Source: an uncultured Alphaproteobacteria bacterium
Lineage (GTDB): Bacteria > Pseudomonadota > Alphaproteobacteria > HIMB59 > GCA-002718135
Assembly: GCA_902597015.1 (NCBI GenBank)
Contig: CACJWQ010000003.1
Span: 38,628 to 102,627, forward strand
Length of the DNA stretch: 64,000 bases
Reading direction: 5' to 3'
The translations under genes and the position numbers were made by a program. The notes beneath the pieces are model-generated. The model was not told the DNA's origin. It saw nothing but the letters and a program-made list of their open reading frames with translations, and made no database searches. The number at the start of each line of letters is the position of its first letter. Position 1 is the first letter of the stretch. Positions 30,348-39,134 of the stretch are shown piece after piece.

Positions 30348-31469
30348 TTATACTACTAGTTTAAGACCGTACCCGGTTTTTTTTACTCTTGTTTTAAAAT
30401 AATTTTTATTAAATTTATTTAAGGTTGGCTTTGTATTTATTTGATTTTCAACTTTAATTCCAGCTTTCTTAATAGAATTTATTTTATTTTTATTATTTGT
30501 AATAAGATTAACTTTATTTATTTTTAATAATTTCAGTATTCTAGCTGCAATATTAAAATCTCTTTCATCATCTAAAAAACCAATATTATGATCTGCGTCT
30601 ATTGTATCCATACCCCTTGCTTGAAGAGAATAGGCTCTCATTTTATTAGCTAATCCTATTCCTCTACCTTCTTGTTCTAAATATAATATAATTCCACCAT
30701 TATTTCTAACCATGTAATTAATTGATTGATTTAACTGTTCACCGCAATCACATTTTAAAGAATGAAAAATATCACCTGTAAAACAAGCTGAATGTATTCT
30801 TAAATTAACAGATTTTTTATTTATTTTTTTTGGATTAACAATTATCGCTACATGTTTATCTGAGCCAATATATGATTTGAATATTTTAAAATTAGAATTT
30901 TCATTTTTTGGTAGTGGAACTTTTGCACTAGAAACTAATTTGATACTTTCACAAATTAATTCATTTTGCTTCAATAAATCTTTGTAATCAAATATTAAAA
31001 TTCCATTTTTAAATCCAAATTCATTTATATTTTTGTAATTTTTTTTATTAATTTTTTTAAAAACTAGCGATGGTATCATTTTAGCATTTTTGGAAAGATC
31101 AATACAAACATTATGAAAATTTTTAGCTTTGAATTTTTTAATGTTGGTAAATTTAATTACTTTATTATTGCTAAGAGGATTGACAAATAAATTTATTATT
31201 TGATTTACATCTGTTTTGGGATTTATTTCAAAATAAATATTACTTTTAATATTCTTATTAAAAATTGATTGAGCTTTTTGTTTAGTAATAAGTAGATATT
31301 TTTCATCAATTAAGTGCTTATTGAATTGATTAAAAATTTTACTTTGGGAATGCTCTATATTAAAGAACATCCAATATTCCTTGTTATTCTGAATTATTAA
31401 GGGTCTTCCGGTCCTGAGTTCGTTAATTGCCCTATCTACTATAGTTCCTGTATTAGATTTGAAACTCAT
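30348..31469 (-). CDS. GTP cyclohydrolase II-domain protein with non-DHBP-synthase N-terminal region
   Basis: IHSACFTGDIFHSLKCDCGEQLN...ILYLEQEGRGIGLANKMRAYSLQARGMDTIDADHNIGFLDDERDF is a complete RibA motif set; N-terminal half lacks DHBP synthase motifs; start trimmed to MSFKSN. Confidence 0.9.
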   Translation of the reverse strand: MSFKSNTGTIVDRAINELRTGRPLIIQNNKEYWMFFNIEHSQSKIFNQFNKHLIDEKYLLITKQKAQSIFNKNIKSNIYFEINPKTDVNQIINLFVNPLSNNKVIKFTNIKKFKAKNFHNVCIDLSKNAKMIPSLVFKKINKKNYKNINEFGFKNGILIFDYKDLLKQNELICESIKLVSSAKVPLPKNENSNFKIFKSYIGSDKHVAIIVNPKKINKKSVNLRIHSACFTGDIFHSLKCDCGEQLNQSINYMVRNNGGIILYLEQEGRGIGLANKMRAYSLQARGMDTIDADHNIGFLDDERDFNIAARILKLLKINKVNLITNNKNKINSIKKAGIKVENQINTKPTLNKFNKNYFKTRVKKTGYGLKLVV

Positions 31470-31505
31470 GAAAACTTTATATAGATATAATTGAAATAAA
31501 AACAA

Positions 31506-32339
31506 ATGATTACATCAAAAAATATAGGAATTTTACTAGATTTTATAAAAAATTCTAAAAAGAATAGTGATTTATATTTATTGGTTAAAAAAAATAGTAT
31601 TTCTTTATCAACAAAAAGAAAAAGTAACTTTTACATAAAAAATAATAATCTGGAATCTAAAATTAATATAAGTAAATTTTATCAGTCAATCTTAAATATT
31701 CTTCTCCCAATATTAAGAAAAAACAAAAAATTAGTTATAGCTCAGATAGGACAAAGTATTGATGGTAGAATTGCATTAAATAATGGTAATTCACACTACA
31801 TAAATAATCCTAAGAGTATAATTTATCTGCATTGTTTACGAAGTATCAGTGATGCAATTATTGTAGGCTCAAATACCATTAAAAAAGACAATCCCCAATT
31901 AACAACAAGAAAAATAAAGGGCACAAATCCAAAAAGAATTATTATCGATGGTAGTCTTTCGCTAAATAATAAATATAAAATATTTAATGACGGTAATGAA
32001 AATATAATTTTTACAAAAAGTAATAAAAATATTAGATTGAATAATTCAACAATCATTAGATTAAAAGAAAAAAATTTTACTAAAAACTTAATTACGCAAA
32101 TAAAAAAACTTAAATATAATAATATTTTAGTAGAGGGAGGATCAAAAACTATTTCAGAATTAATAAATAATAAATATATTGATATTCTTCAATTTATGAT
32201 TGCCCCAATATTAATAGGTTCAGGAATTAATTCATTAAATTTAAAAGAAATTTCAAATCTCAATAAAGCTATCAGACCAAAACATAATTTTAATGAATTA
32301 GATAATGAAATTATTGTTAATTTATTTCTTAATAGCTAA
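31506..32339 (+). CDS. RibD C-terminal (DHFR-like) reductase domain protein without deaminase domain
   Basis: VIAQIGQSIDGRIAL...SDAIIVGSNTIKKDNPQLTTR...PKRIIIDGSL...NILVEGGSKTISELI...MIAPILIGSG. Confidence 0.88.
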   Translation: MITSKNIGILLDFIKNSKKNSDLYLLVKKNSISLSTKRKSNFYIKNNNLESKINISKFYQSILNILLPILRKNKKLVIAQIGQSIDGRIALNNGNSHYINNPKSIIYLHCLRSISDAIIVGSNTIKKDNPQLTTRKIKGTNPKRIIIDGSLSLNNKYKIFNDGNENIIFTKSNKNIRLNNSTIIRLKEKNFTKNLITQIKKLKYNNILVEGGSKTISELINNKYIDILQFMIAPILIGSGINSLNLKEISNLNKAIRPKHNFNELDNEIIVNLFLNS

Positions 32340-33110
32340 AAAATCTGTATTATTTAAAATAAATCTAGAATTTTTTTCTTTAATACTTTTTAAACGAAAT
32401 TTTAACCAATCATCAAATTTAAGTTTATTTTTTTGAATAATTTCTCTACAAAAATTTAAGAAATAAACTTGAAATTCATAATTTGTACTAACATCCCATG
32501 TAGAGTCTGAAACATATGTTTTGTGAGTCCTTTTAAATACTATATTTATTAATTCAGTACAATCTGGTCCAACAGCCAATTCCCCTATTCCTTTGTCAGA
32601 TTTTTGATCTTTATTAAAAATATTAAGAATTTTTTTATCATCCTTGTGTTTTGGAAAAAATTTAAAATTACCGTTATAATTTAAGGCAAAATAGACAATT
32701 TCTGTATCAAGATTTAATTTATGAAAATTTTTAAACCATGTTTTTGGAAGAATATCTAAAAAAGCAGATCCTGTAACTAAATTATAATCATTAAAATTTA
32801 TTTTTTCTAAATTATTAATTACATCAACAATTTTAAAATTAGTTTTTTTTATTTTAGAAGATAATTTTATATTTTTTTTAAAATAATTTGTTGATTGATG
32901 TGATATGTCTACAAAAGACCAATATTGATTATTTAATAATCGTGACTTAAGAAATCTATAATTAGATCCAGCGCCTGAACCCAAATCAACTATTCTAATA
33001 TTTTTTTTATTTTTAAAAAATTTATTAATTAAATATAGTATTCTTTGGTTTCGTGAATTTCTATCGACAGTTTCTCTAAGATTTAACCATTTATTTTGAA
33101 ATTCATGCAT
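32322..33110 (-). CDS. Class I SAM-dependent methyltransferase-like protein
   Basis: IRIVDLGSGAGSNYRFLKSRL (motif I); NLVTGSAFLDIL. Confidence 0.8.
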   Translation of the reverse strand: MHEFQNKWLNLRETVDRNSRNQRILYLINKFFKNKKNIRIVDLGSGAGSNYRFLKSRLLNNQYWSFVDISHQSTNYFKKNIKLSSKIKKTNFKIVDVINNLEKINFNDYNLVTGSAFLDILPKTWFKNFHKLNLDTEIVYFALNYNGNFKFFPKHKDDKKILNIFNKDQKSDKGIGELAVGPDCTELINIVFKRTHKTYVSDSTWDVSTNYEFQVYFLNFCREIIQKNKLKFDDWLKFRLKSIKEKNSRFILNNTDFLAIKK

Positions 33111-33111
33111 A

Positions 33112-34158
33112 TTAAATTAAATTAACAAATTTCTTAGCTGACTCTAGCGGAGTAAGAAGATATCTTTTGTTTTTATGAATATCAATATTTAGTTTATTAA
33201 AATTTTTTTTATTTAATATATTTTTAATGATTATATTTCTAAGATCATTTACTTCAAATTTTTTGAAATAAATAACACCCTTTTTTCCTAGTGTATTTAA
33301 GATAGTATTAGTAAAAAAGGTTATAATTGGCTTTTTAATTATTAATGCATTTGCTAAAGACATTCCAAAACCTTCATATTTACTTACCGAAATGTAACAA
33401 TCTGTTTTAGAATATAATTTAGCTAATTTTGTATCTGAAATAGTACCGTGGAATATTATTTTTCTGTTCATTGAATTTTTAGAAATAAATTTTTTGAGTT
33501 TTTTGTAATAACCTATATCTCTTGTAGTATCACCAACAATTTCTAAAATAAAATTATCTAAAGGCTTTAAAACTTTTAATAAAAAAAGATAATTTTTTCT
33601 ATTTATTATACTTCCACATGTTAAAAGATGAATTTTACTATTATTTTTAAAACTATAATTTGCTAGTCTTTCTATTCCAGGTTCAACTACAGATATTTTG
33701 TTATTTAGAACCTTAAATTCATTTATTAATAAATTTTTTGTATTTTTAGATGTAACAATAAATTTATTTATTTTTTTGAAATTTTCTTTTTCTAATCGTA
33801 AGAATTTTTTTGACCTTTGACCCTTAAATTCAAGATATAAAGGATGATGTATTAACGCGATGACATTATAAGTAAGTAATTTTTTAAAAATTGAATACAT
33901 TCCTTCTAAAGCTAATCCATCTATGATAATTTTAGAGTCAGGATCAATTTTATCTAAAATTTTTAGAAAATATTTTATATCGTTATTTGTGGGAAAAGGA
34001 TAATTTTCACTTAGAGAAATTGGTCTAATATTTATATCTCTTATCTTTGCATATTCTAGGATATTTTTTTCATAAATATATCCTCCAGTTTTTGCATTAA
34101 TATTTCCTGGATAAACAAAATAAATATCAGATTTATTATTAGATAACCTCTTTTTCAT
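33112..34158 (-). CDS. Glycosyltransferase family 4-like protein
   Basis: FYPG..NAKTGGYIYEKNIL; SVVEPGIERL; LLTCGSIINRKNYLFLLKVL; DCYISVSKYEGFGMSLANALIIKKPII; start trimmed to MKKRL. Confidence 0.85.
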   Translation of the reverse strand: MKKRLSNNKSDIYFVYPGNINAKTGGYIYEKNILEYAKIRDINIRPISLSENYPFPTNNDIKYFLKILDKIDPDSKIIIDGLALEGMYSIFKKLLTYNVIALIHHPLYLEFKGQRSKKFLRLEKENFKKINKFIVTSKNTKNLLINEFKVLNNKISVVEPGIERLANYSFKNNSKIHLLTCGSIINRKNYLFLLKVLKPLDNFILEIVGDTTRDIGYYKKLKKFISKNSMNRKIIFHGTISDTKLAKLYSKTDCYISVSKYEGFGMSLANALIIKKPIITFFTNTILNTLGKKGVIYFKKFEVNDLRNIIIKNILNKKNFNKLNIDIHKNKRYLLTPLESAKKFVNLI

Positions 34159-34537
34159 ATGATGCCCATGCAACATTTGATTCTTGCAAGGTTATTTTAA
34201 TTTTTTTTAAAGATTTATAATCTTCAGAGAATTCATTTCTTAGTCTATTCAAGATCTTATTGCAGATATCCTCTGCTAAAAACTCTGTTGAGGTAATTTT
34301 TCCCTTAAATTCATCAATTTCATCTAAATTTTGATAATTATATATTTTAAGAATATCTTTTAAAGTAGTGGACACTATTCCTAAATCCATAATTATATTG
34401 TATTTATTAAGTTTATCAGTGAAAAATTCTGCATCTACTAAATATGTAGCTCCATGCATATTTTGGGCTGGTCCAAATACTTCTCCAGGTAAAGAATGAG
34501 CTATTAGAATATTTTCTCTTACTTTTATCGAATACAT
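34139..34537 (-). CDS. 6-pyruvoyl-tetrahydropterin synthase / QueD-family homolog, divergent active site
   Basis: IAHSLPGEVFGPAQNMHGATYLVDAEFF; MDLGIVSTTLKDIL; STEFLAEDICNKIL; overall PTPS (T-fold) layout. Confidence 0.78.
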   Translation of the reverse strand: MYSIKVRENILIAHSLPGEVFGPAQNMHGATYLVDAEFFTDKLNKYNIIMDLGIVSTTLKDILKIYNYQNLDEIDEFKGKITSTEFLAEDICNKILNRLRNEFSEDYKSLKKIKITLQESNVAWASYEKEVI

Positions 34538-34539
34538 AA

Positions 34540-35499
34540 TTAATATTTAACTAGATGCATTATTGTATCCTTATTTTGAAGGATTTTATAGTAATCTTTT
34601 TCTAAATCAAAAAAATTACTTTCACTAGTAATTAATTTTTCTAATTTTGAATTTTTTAAAGATTTAATTGCTAATTTTAATCTCCCCTCAAAATCATATT
34701 TATTTTTCATGTATTTTGGTATTTTAGATACCTGTGAGCTTATTATTTTTAATCTTTTAGAATGAAAATACCCACCGAGGGAAACTTCTCCTTTATTTTT
34801 ACCATACCAACTAGCTTCTACTATTTTTCCTTCGATAGATAATTTTTCCATTAAAGAATTTAAAACTTTATAATTAGCTGTAGTGTTTATTGCTACATCT
34901 ATTTTCTCAATTTTTCTTATGTCAATAAAATTTAATCCTAAATAATTAGCAATTTTTCTTTTATTTTTATTATTATCAAAAACATAAACATCTTTATATC
35001 CATTAATTTTAAAAAAAAATGCAGTTAATAATCCTACAGAGCCAAGCCCTACAATTAGAATTTTGTGATTACTTTTAGATTGAGCGTCCCAAAAGATATT
35101 AATTGCTGTTTCCATATTTGCAGTAAGAATATATTTTCTCAAATTTCCTTTTGGTAGAAAAATTAAATTTTGAATAGAAATTTCATATAAATCTTGATGG
35201 GGATAAAGACTAAATATTTTTTTATTTATATATTTCCTTGGACCATCGATAATATTCCCAACATTTATATAACCGTATTTTATAGGTAAATTAAAAGAAC
35301 CCTCTTGAAATGGGGCTTTCATTAATTCAAATTGATCCTTACTTACGCTTTTAGATGAAACTAATTTTTCAGTTCCCTTGCTAATACCTGAGTAAATAGT
35401 TTTAACTAAAACTGTTTTGTTATTTTTATTGTAAACAAGTTTTTTTTGATAAATTTTAGCTTGTTTTTTTTTATTAATCCATAAAGAATAAGATTTCAT
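34540..35499 (-). CDS. Medium-chain dehydrogenase-like protein (zinc-binding ADH / BchC-like)
   Basis: YSGISKGTEKLVSS; KILIVGLGSVGLLTAFFFKINGYKDVYVFDNNKNKR Rossmann motif; IDVAINTTANYKVLNSLMEKLSIEGKIVEASWYG. Confidence 0.78.
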   Translation of the reverse strand: MKSYSLWINKKKQAKIYQKKLVYNKNNKTVLVKTIYSGISKGTEKLVSSKSVSKDQFELMKAPFQEGSFNLPIKYGYINVGNIIDGPRKYINKKIFSLYPHQDLYEISIQNLIFLPKGNLRKYILTANMETAINIFWDAQSKSNHKILIVGLGSVGLLTAFFFKINGYKDVYVFDNNKNKRKIANYLGLNFIDIRKIEKIDVAINTTANYKVLNSLMEKLSIEGKIVEASWYGKNKGEVSLGGYFHSKRLKIISSQVSKIPKYMKNKYDFEGRLKLAIKSLKNSKLEKLITSESNFFDLEKDYYKILQNKDTIMHLVKY

Positions 35500-35512
35500 A
35501 ATTTACTTATAA

Positions 35513-36280
35513 ATGTATAATAAAAAAATGCTAACAAACTTTTGGGAAGAATTAACAACAAATGAAATTAAAAAAATAAATAGAAAAACAGTTTTAATTT
35601 TCCCATTTTCATCAATAGAACAACATGGTCCGCACCTTCCATTAAATACTGATAAAAAAATTCTTGAAGGAATATTATTAGAATTCAATAAAAAATATAA
35701 TTCAAATAAATATTTAATTATGCCTGAAATATATTTTGGTTCAGCTGCTGAACATACAGATTTTGATGGAACTATAAGTATTGATTCTTTGGAATTTATA
35801 TCGCACTCTTTATCAATTTTAGAAAATGTATGTAAATTGAAATTTAAAAATATATTACTTTTAAATAGTCATGGTGGACAAATTAGTCATATAGATATTA
35901 TTGCTAAAGAATTGAAATCAGAATTTAAGATAAACATAGTTAAAGGAACATATTTTTTATTTGATCAATTTAAAGGAATTATATCAAGTAAAGAAAAAGA
36001 CTTTGGTTATCACGGTGGAGAATTTGAAACATCTATTATGTTATATTTATTTCCAAACCTAGTAAGGCAATCTAAAATTTCTAAACATAGATTATCTCCT
36101 GATTATTTATCATCTAAAACCATTTCTTATGAGAAAAATATTAAGAAAGCTTGGGTAACTAAAGAATTAAGTAAAAGTGGAATTATTGGAGATCCTAGAA
36201 AATCCAATGCACAGATAGGAAAAAAAATAATTGATAGAGTAACACAAAAATTAAATAAAATAATAAATGAGATGTTTTAG
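35513..36280 (+). CDS. Creatininase / MftE / ArfB-like amidohydrolase family
   Basis: FPFSSIEQHGPHLPLNTDKKI, PEIYFGSAAEHTDFDGTISI, LLNSHGGQ, GYHGGEFETSIML. Confidence 0.87.
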   Translation: MYNKKMLTNFWEELTTNEIKKINRKTVLIFPFSSIEQHGPHLPLNTDKKILEGILLEFNKKYNSNKYLIMPEIYFGSAAEHTDFDGTISIDSLEFISHSLSILENVCKLKFKNILLLNSHGGQISHIDIIAKELKSEFKINIVKGTYFLFDQFKGIISSKEKDFGYHGGEFETSIMLYLFPNLVRQSKISKHRLSPDYLSSKTISYEKNIKKAWVTKELSKSGIIGDPRKSNAQIGKKIIDRVTQKLNKIINEMF

Positions 36281-36303
36281 ATTTTTATTTATTAAAAATT
36301 AAA

Positions 36304-36867
36304 TTAAAAAAATTTTTCGTATACCTCATTGTACTCACAATCATATACCTCACAGTTATCCAGCATATATTCAGTTATTTGACTTAAGAATGTACCATGA
36401 CTGACTAATACAATTTTTTGTAAATTAAGTTTTTTGATAGATAGTAGAAAAGACCTTAATCTCATTTTAATATCATTGTGAGACTCTTGTATAATTTTTT
36501 TTTCATTAATAGGTTTGTTATTATTCCACCAAAAATCATTTAAATTATTAAAATCAAAATCATTAAATTCTTTTTTTAATTTTTTTGGTTGTCTTCCTAC
36601 ATCACATGAGTGGTATAAATGTTCTCTTATTAATGGTTCAATTACAGGTTTATTAGATGGAAAAACAATAGAGAATGTTTCCAAAGTTCTTGTTAAGGGG
36701 GAACAAAAATAATTATCAAATTTGAGATTTTTAATTCTATTATTTAATTTTTTTGCTTGCTCAACTCCTCTTTGAGTAATTCTTGCATCATAATAATAAG
36801 TTGGATTATCTAAATCTGATGCTGCATTAGCTTCTGACTCTGCATGTCTAATAAGATATAATTTCAT
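36304..36867 (-). CDS. Histidine phosphatase (phosphoglycerate mutase-like) family
   Basis: MKLYLIRHAESEANA; FCSPLTRTLETF; ILVSHGTFLS. Confidence 0.9.
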   Translation of the reverse strand: MKLYLIRHAESEANAASDLDNPTYYYDARITQRGVEQAKKLNNRIKNLKFDNYFCSPLTRTLETFSIVFPSNKPVIEPLIREHLYHSCDVGRQPKKLKKEFNDFDFNNLNDFWWNNNKPINEKKIIQESHNDIKMRLRSFLLSIKKLNLQKIVLVSHGTFLSQITEYMLDNCEVYDCEYNEVYEKFF

Positions 36868-36921
36868 TTTTTAACTATAAATACGATAAACATTCAAGCA
36901 TCAGTAGTATAAAACTTAGCT

Positions 36922-37059
36922 TTATTTACGGGAAGAAACTGCCAATAGCAATGGTACAATCATAACTAAGGTTGTTAAGACTGATGGATTAAATAACCAA
37001 TAAAGAACACCTAGAGAAAATATTAACATCCAGAATTCATTTTTATATAAAAATTTCAT
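36922..37059 (-). CDS. Small membrane protein, 45 aa (not in the supplied ORF track)
   Basis: Hand translation: MKFLYKNEFWMLIFSLGVLYWLFNPSVLTTLVMIVPLLLAVSSRK*; sits in the otherwise empty gap between the mtk operon and the histidine phosphatase. Confidence 0.5.
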   Translation of the reverse strand: MKFLYKNEFWMLIFSLGVLYWLFNPSVLTTLVMIVPLLLAVSSRK

Positions 37060-37074
37060 TATTTTTTAATTATA

Positions 37075-37971
37075 TTAATTCAAATTATTTTCTACTAATA
37101 CTTTTTTAACAGTTTCACCCATTACAGAAGGGTTTTTGGAAATTGTAACCCCACACTCTTTAAGAAGTTCTACTTTTTCTATTGCACTTTCACCATAAGC
37201 AGAAACAATTGCGCCAGCATGCCCCATCACACGACCTTTTGGTGCAGTTAGTCCTGCTATATACGCAATTACCGGTTTACTCATATTTTCTTTAGCAAAT
37301 TTTCCAGCTTCAACTTCTTGTGGACCACCTATTTCACCTATCATTAAAACTGCAATAGTTTCATCATCATTTTCAAACTTTTCAATTATATCTCTAAAAG
37401 AACTTCCATTTATTGGATCGCCTCCTATACCTACACTTGTTGAAACACCAATTTCCAAATCTTTAAGTTGTTGTGCAGCTTCATATCCCAAAGTGCCAGA
37501 TCTACTAACTATTCCTATTTTACCTTCTTTGTAGATATGACCAGGCATAATACCTAACATAGATTTACCAGGGCTAATTATTCCTGCACAATTCGGACCT
37601 ACTAATCCCATTTTTTTATCTTTTGGATATCTTCTCATGTATCTTTTTATTTTAACCATATCATGAGAAGGAATACCGTCAGTAATAGCCACACAGGTCT
37701 TAATACCAGCATCAGCAGCTTCCATTGCTGAGTCAGCTGCGAAGGCTGGAGGAACAAATAAAATTGATGTTGATGCTCCAGTTTGATCTACAGCTTCTTT
37801 AACAGTATTAAAAACAGGAAGATTTAAATGAGTCATGCCACCCTTACCAGGTGTTACCCCGCCAACAACGTTAGAACCATACTTAATCATTTCTTCAGCA
37901 TGAAAACTTCCAATTTTTCCAGTGAATCCTTGGACTAAAATCTTTGTATTTTTGTGAATAATTATAGACAT
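37075..37971 (-). CDS. mtkB: Malate-CoA ligase subunit alpha (SucD-like / MtkB)
   Basis: GGVTPGKGGMTHLNLPVFNTVKEAVDQTGASTSILFVPPAFAADSAMEAADAGI...GPNCAGIISPGKSMLGIMPGHIY...SRSGTLGYEA; adjacent to malyl-CoA lyase. Confidence 0.85.
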   Translation of the reverse strand: MSIIIHKNTKILVQGFTGKIGSFHAEEMIKYGSNVVGGVTPGKGGMTHLNLPVFNTVKEAVDQTGASTSILFVPPAFAADSAMEAADAGIKTCVAITDGIPSHDMVKIKRYMRRYPKDKKMGLVGPNCAGIISPGKSMLGIMPGHIYKEGKIGIVSRSGTLGYEAAQQLKDLEIGVSTSVGIGGDPINGSSFRDIIEKFENDDETIAVLMIGEIGGPQEVEAGKFAKENMSKPVIAYIAGLTAPKGRVMGHAGAIVSAYGESAIEKVELLKECGVTISKNPSVMGETVKKVLVENNLN

Positions 37972-37973
37972 GA

Positions 37974-39134
37974 TTATCCAAGAGCCTTCACTGCTTTATT
38001 TGCTGCATCTTCTAAAGTTGATGCTTCAATGTAATTTATATTGCTTTTTTTAAGTATTTCATTTCCCTTTTCGACGTTAGTTCCAGCTAAACGTATAACT
38101 AAAGGATGTTTAATTTCAATTTTTGATAAAGCTTGAACAATTCCTTCTGCAACCCAATCACATCTGTTAATCCCTGCAAAAATATTAACTAATATCACCT
38201 CAACTTTTGTGTCCATAGAGATTAATTTAAAAGCTTTAACTATTTTTTCAGGTGTTGCACCTCCGCCAACATCTAAAAAATTTGCTGGTTCACCACCAGC
38301 AAGTTTTATCATATCCATTGAAGCCATTGCTAAGCCTGCACCATTAATAATATTACCAATATTCCCATCTAGACTTACATAATTCATTCCTCTGTCAGAA
38401 GCATAAACTTCATTTGAATTTTCTTGTGTTTTATCTCTAAGTTCTGCAATTTCATCTCTTCTAAACATTGCATTATTATCAAAACTCATTTTACAATCTA
38501 ATGCTAGTATTTCATCTTGGTGTGATACAACTAATGGATTAACTTCAACCATTGTTGCATCAAGCTCACTAAAAGCTTTATAACAACCAATAATTGTATT
38601 TGCTGCTCTTGAGATCAATTTGGATTCAATTCCTAAACCAAAAGCTATTTCTCTTGCTTGAAATTGTTGAATACCAACTGCTACTTCTATTTTAGATCGT
38701 ATAATTGTTTCAGGTTTTTCTTTTGAAATTTCTTCGACACTCATTCCACCTTCTGTTGAGGCTACAACCATTATACTTTCTGAAGATCTATCAAACACTA
38801 AACCTAAATATAATTCATGTTTGATATCAGTTGCTTCTTCAATATAAATTCTATTTATTATCTTACCCTCTGGACCAGTTTGGTTTGTAATTAATTTTTT
38901 ACCTAACAATTTATCAGTTGCATCAGCAACTTCTAACGGAGAATTACATATTATAATTCCTCCCGCTTTACCTCTAGCACCAGAGTGAACTTGTGCTTTT
39001 ACAACCCATTTAGAACCACCAATTTCTCTCGCTTTATTTTCTGCATTTTCTGGACTATAAACAATACCACCAGTGGGAATTTTAACACCAAAATCGGACA
39101 ATATTTTTTTTGCTTGATATTCGTGTATATCCAT
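37974..39134 (-). CDS. mtkA: Malate-CoA ligase subunit beta (SucC-like / MtkA)
   Basis: MDIHEYQAKKILSDFGVKIPTGG...KAQVHSGARGKAGG...VEVNPLVV...FLDVGGGATPEKIVKAF. Confidence 0.85.
   Translation of the reverse strand: MDIHEYQAKKILSDFGVKIPTGGIVYSPENAENKAREIGGSKWVVKAQVHSGARGKAGGIIICNSPLEVADATDKLLGKKLITNQTGPEGKIINRIYIEEATDIKHELYLGLVFDRSSESIMVVASTEGGMSVEEISKEKPETIIRSKIEVAVGIQQFQAREIAFGLGIESKLISRAANTIIGCYKAFSELDATMVEVNPLVVSHQDEILALDCKMSFDNNAMFRRDEIAELRDKTQENSNEVYASDRGMNYVSLDGNIGNIINGAGLAMASMDMIKLAGGEPANFLDVGGGATPEKIVKAFKLISMDTKVEVILVNIFAGINRCDWVAEGIVQALSKIEIKHPLVIRLAGTNVEKGNEILKKSNINYIEASTLEDAANKAVKALG

Noticed and set aside
30348-32339. Canonical riboflavin operon
   Set aside because: No DHBP synthase, pyrimidine deaminase, lumazine synthase or riboflavin synthase motifs in the locus; the neighbouring GT4, PTPS-like and dehydrogenase genes do not fit a riboflavin operon.
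35503-35688. Minus-strand ORF of 61 aa
   Set aside because: Antisense to the start of the creatininase-like gene, which has clear catalytic motifs.
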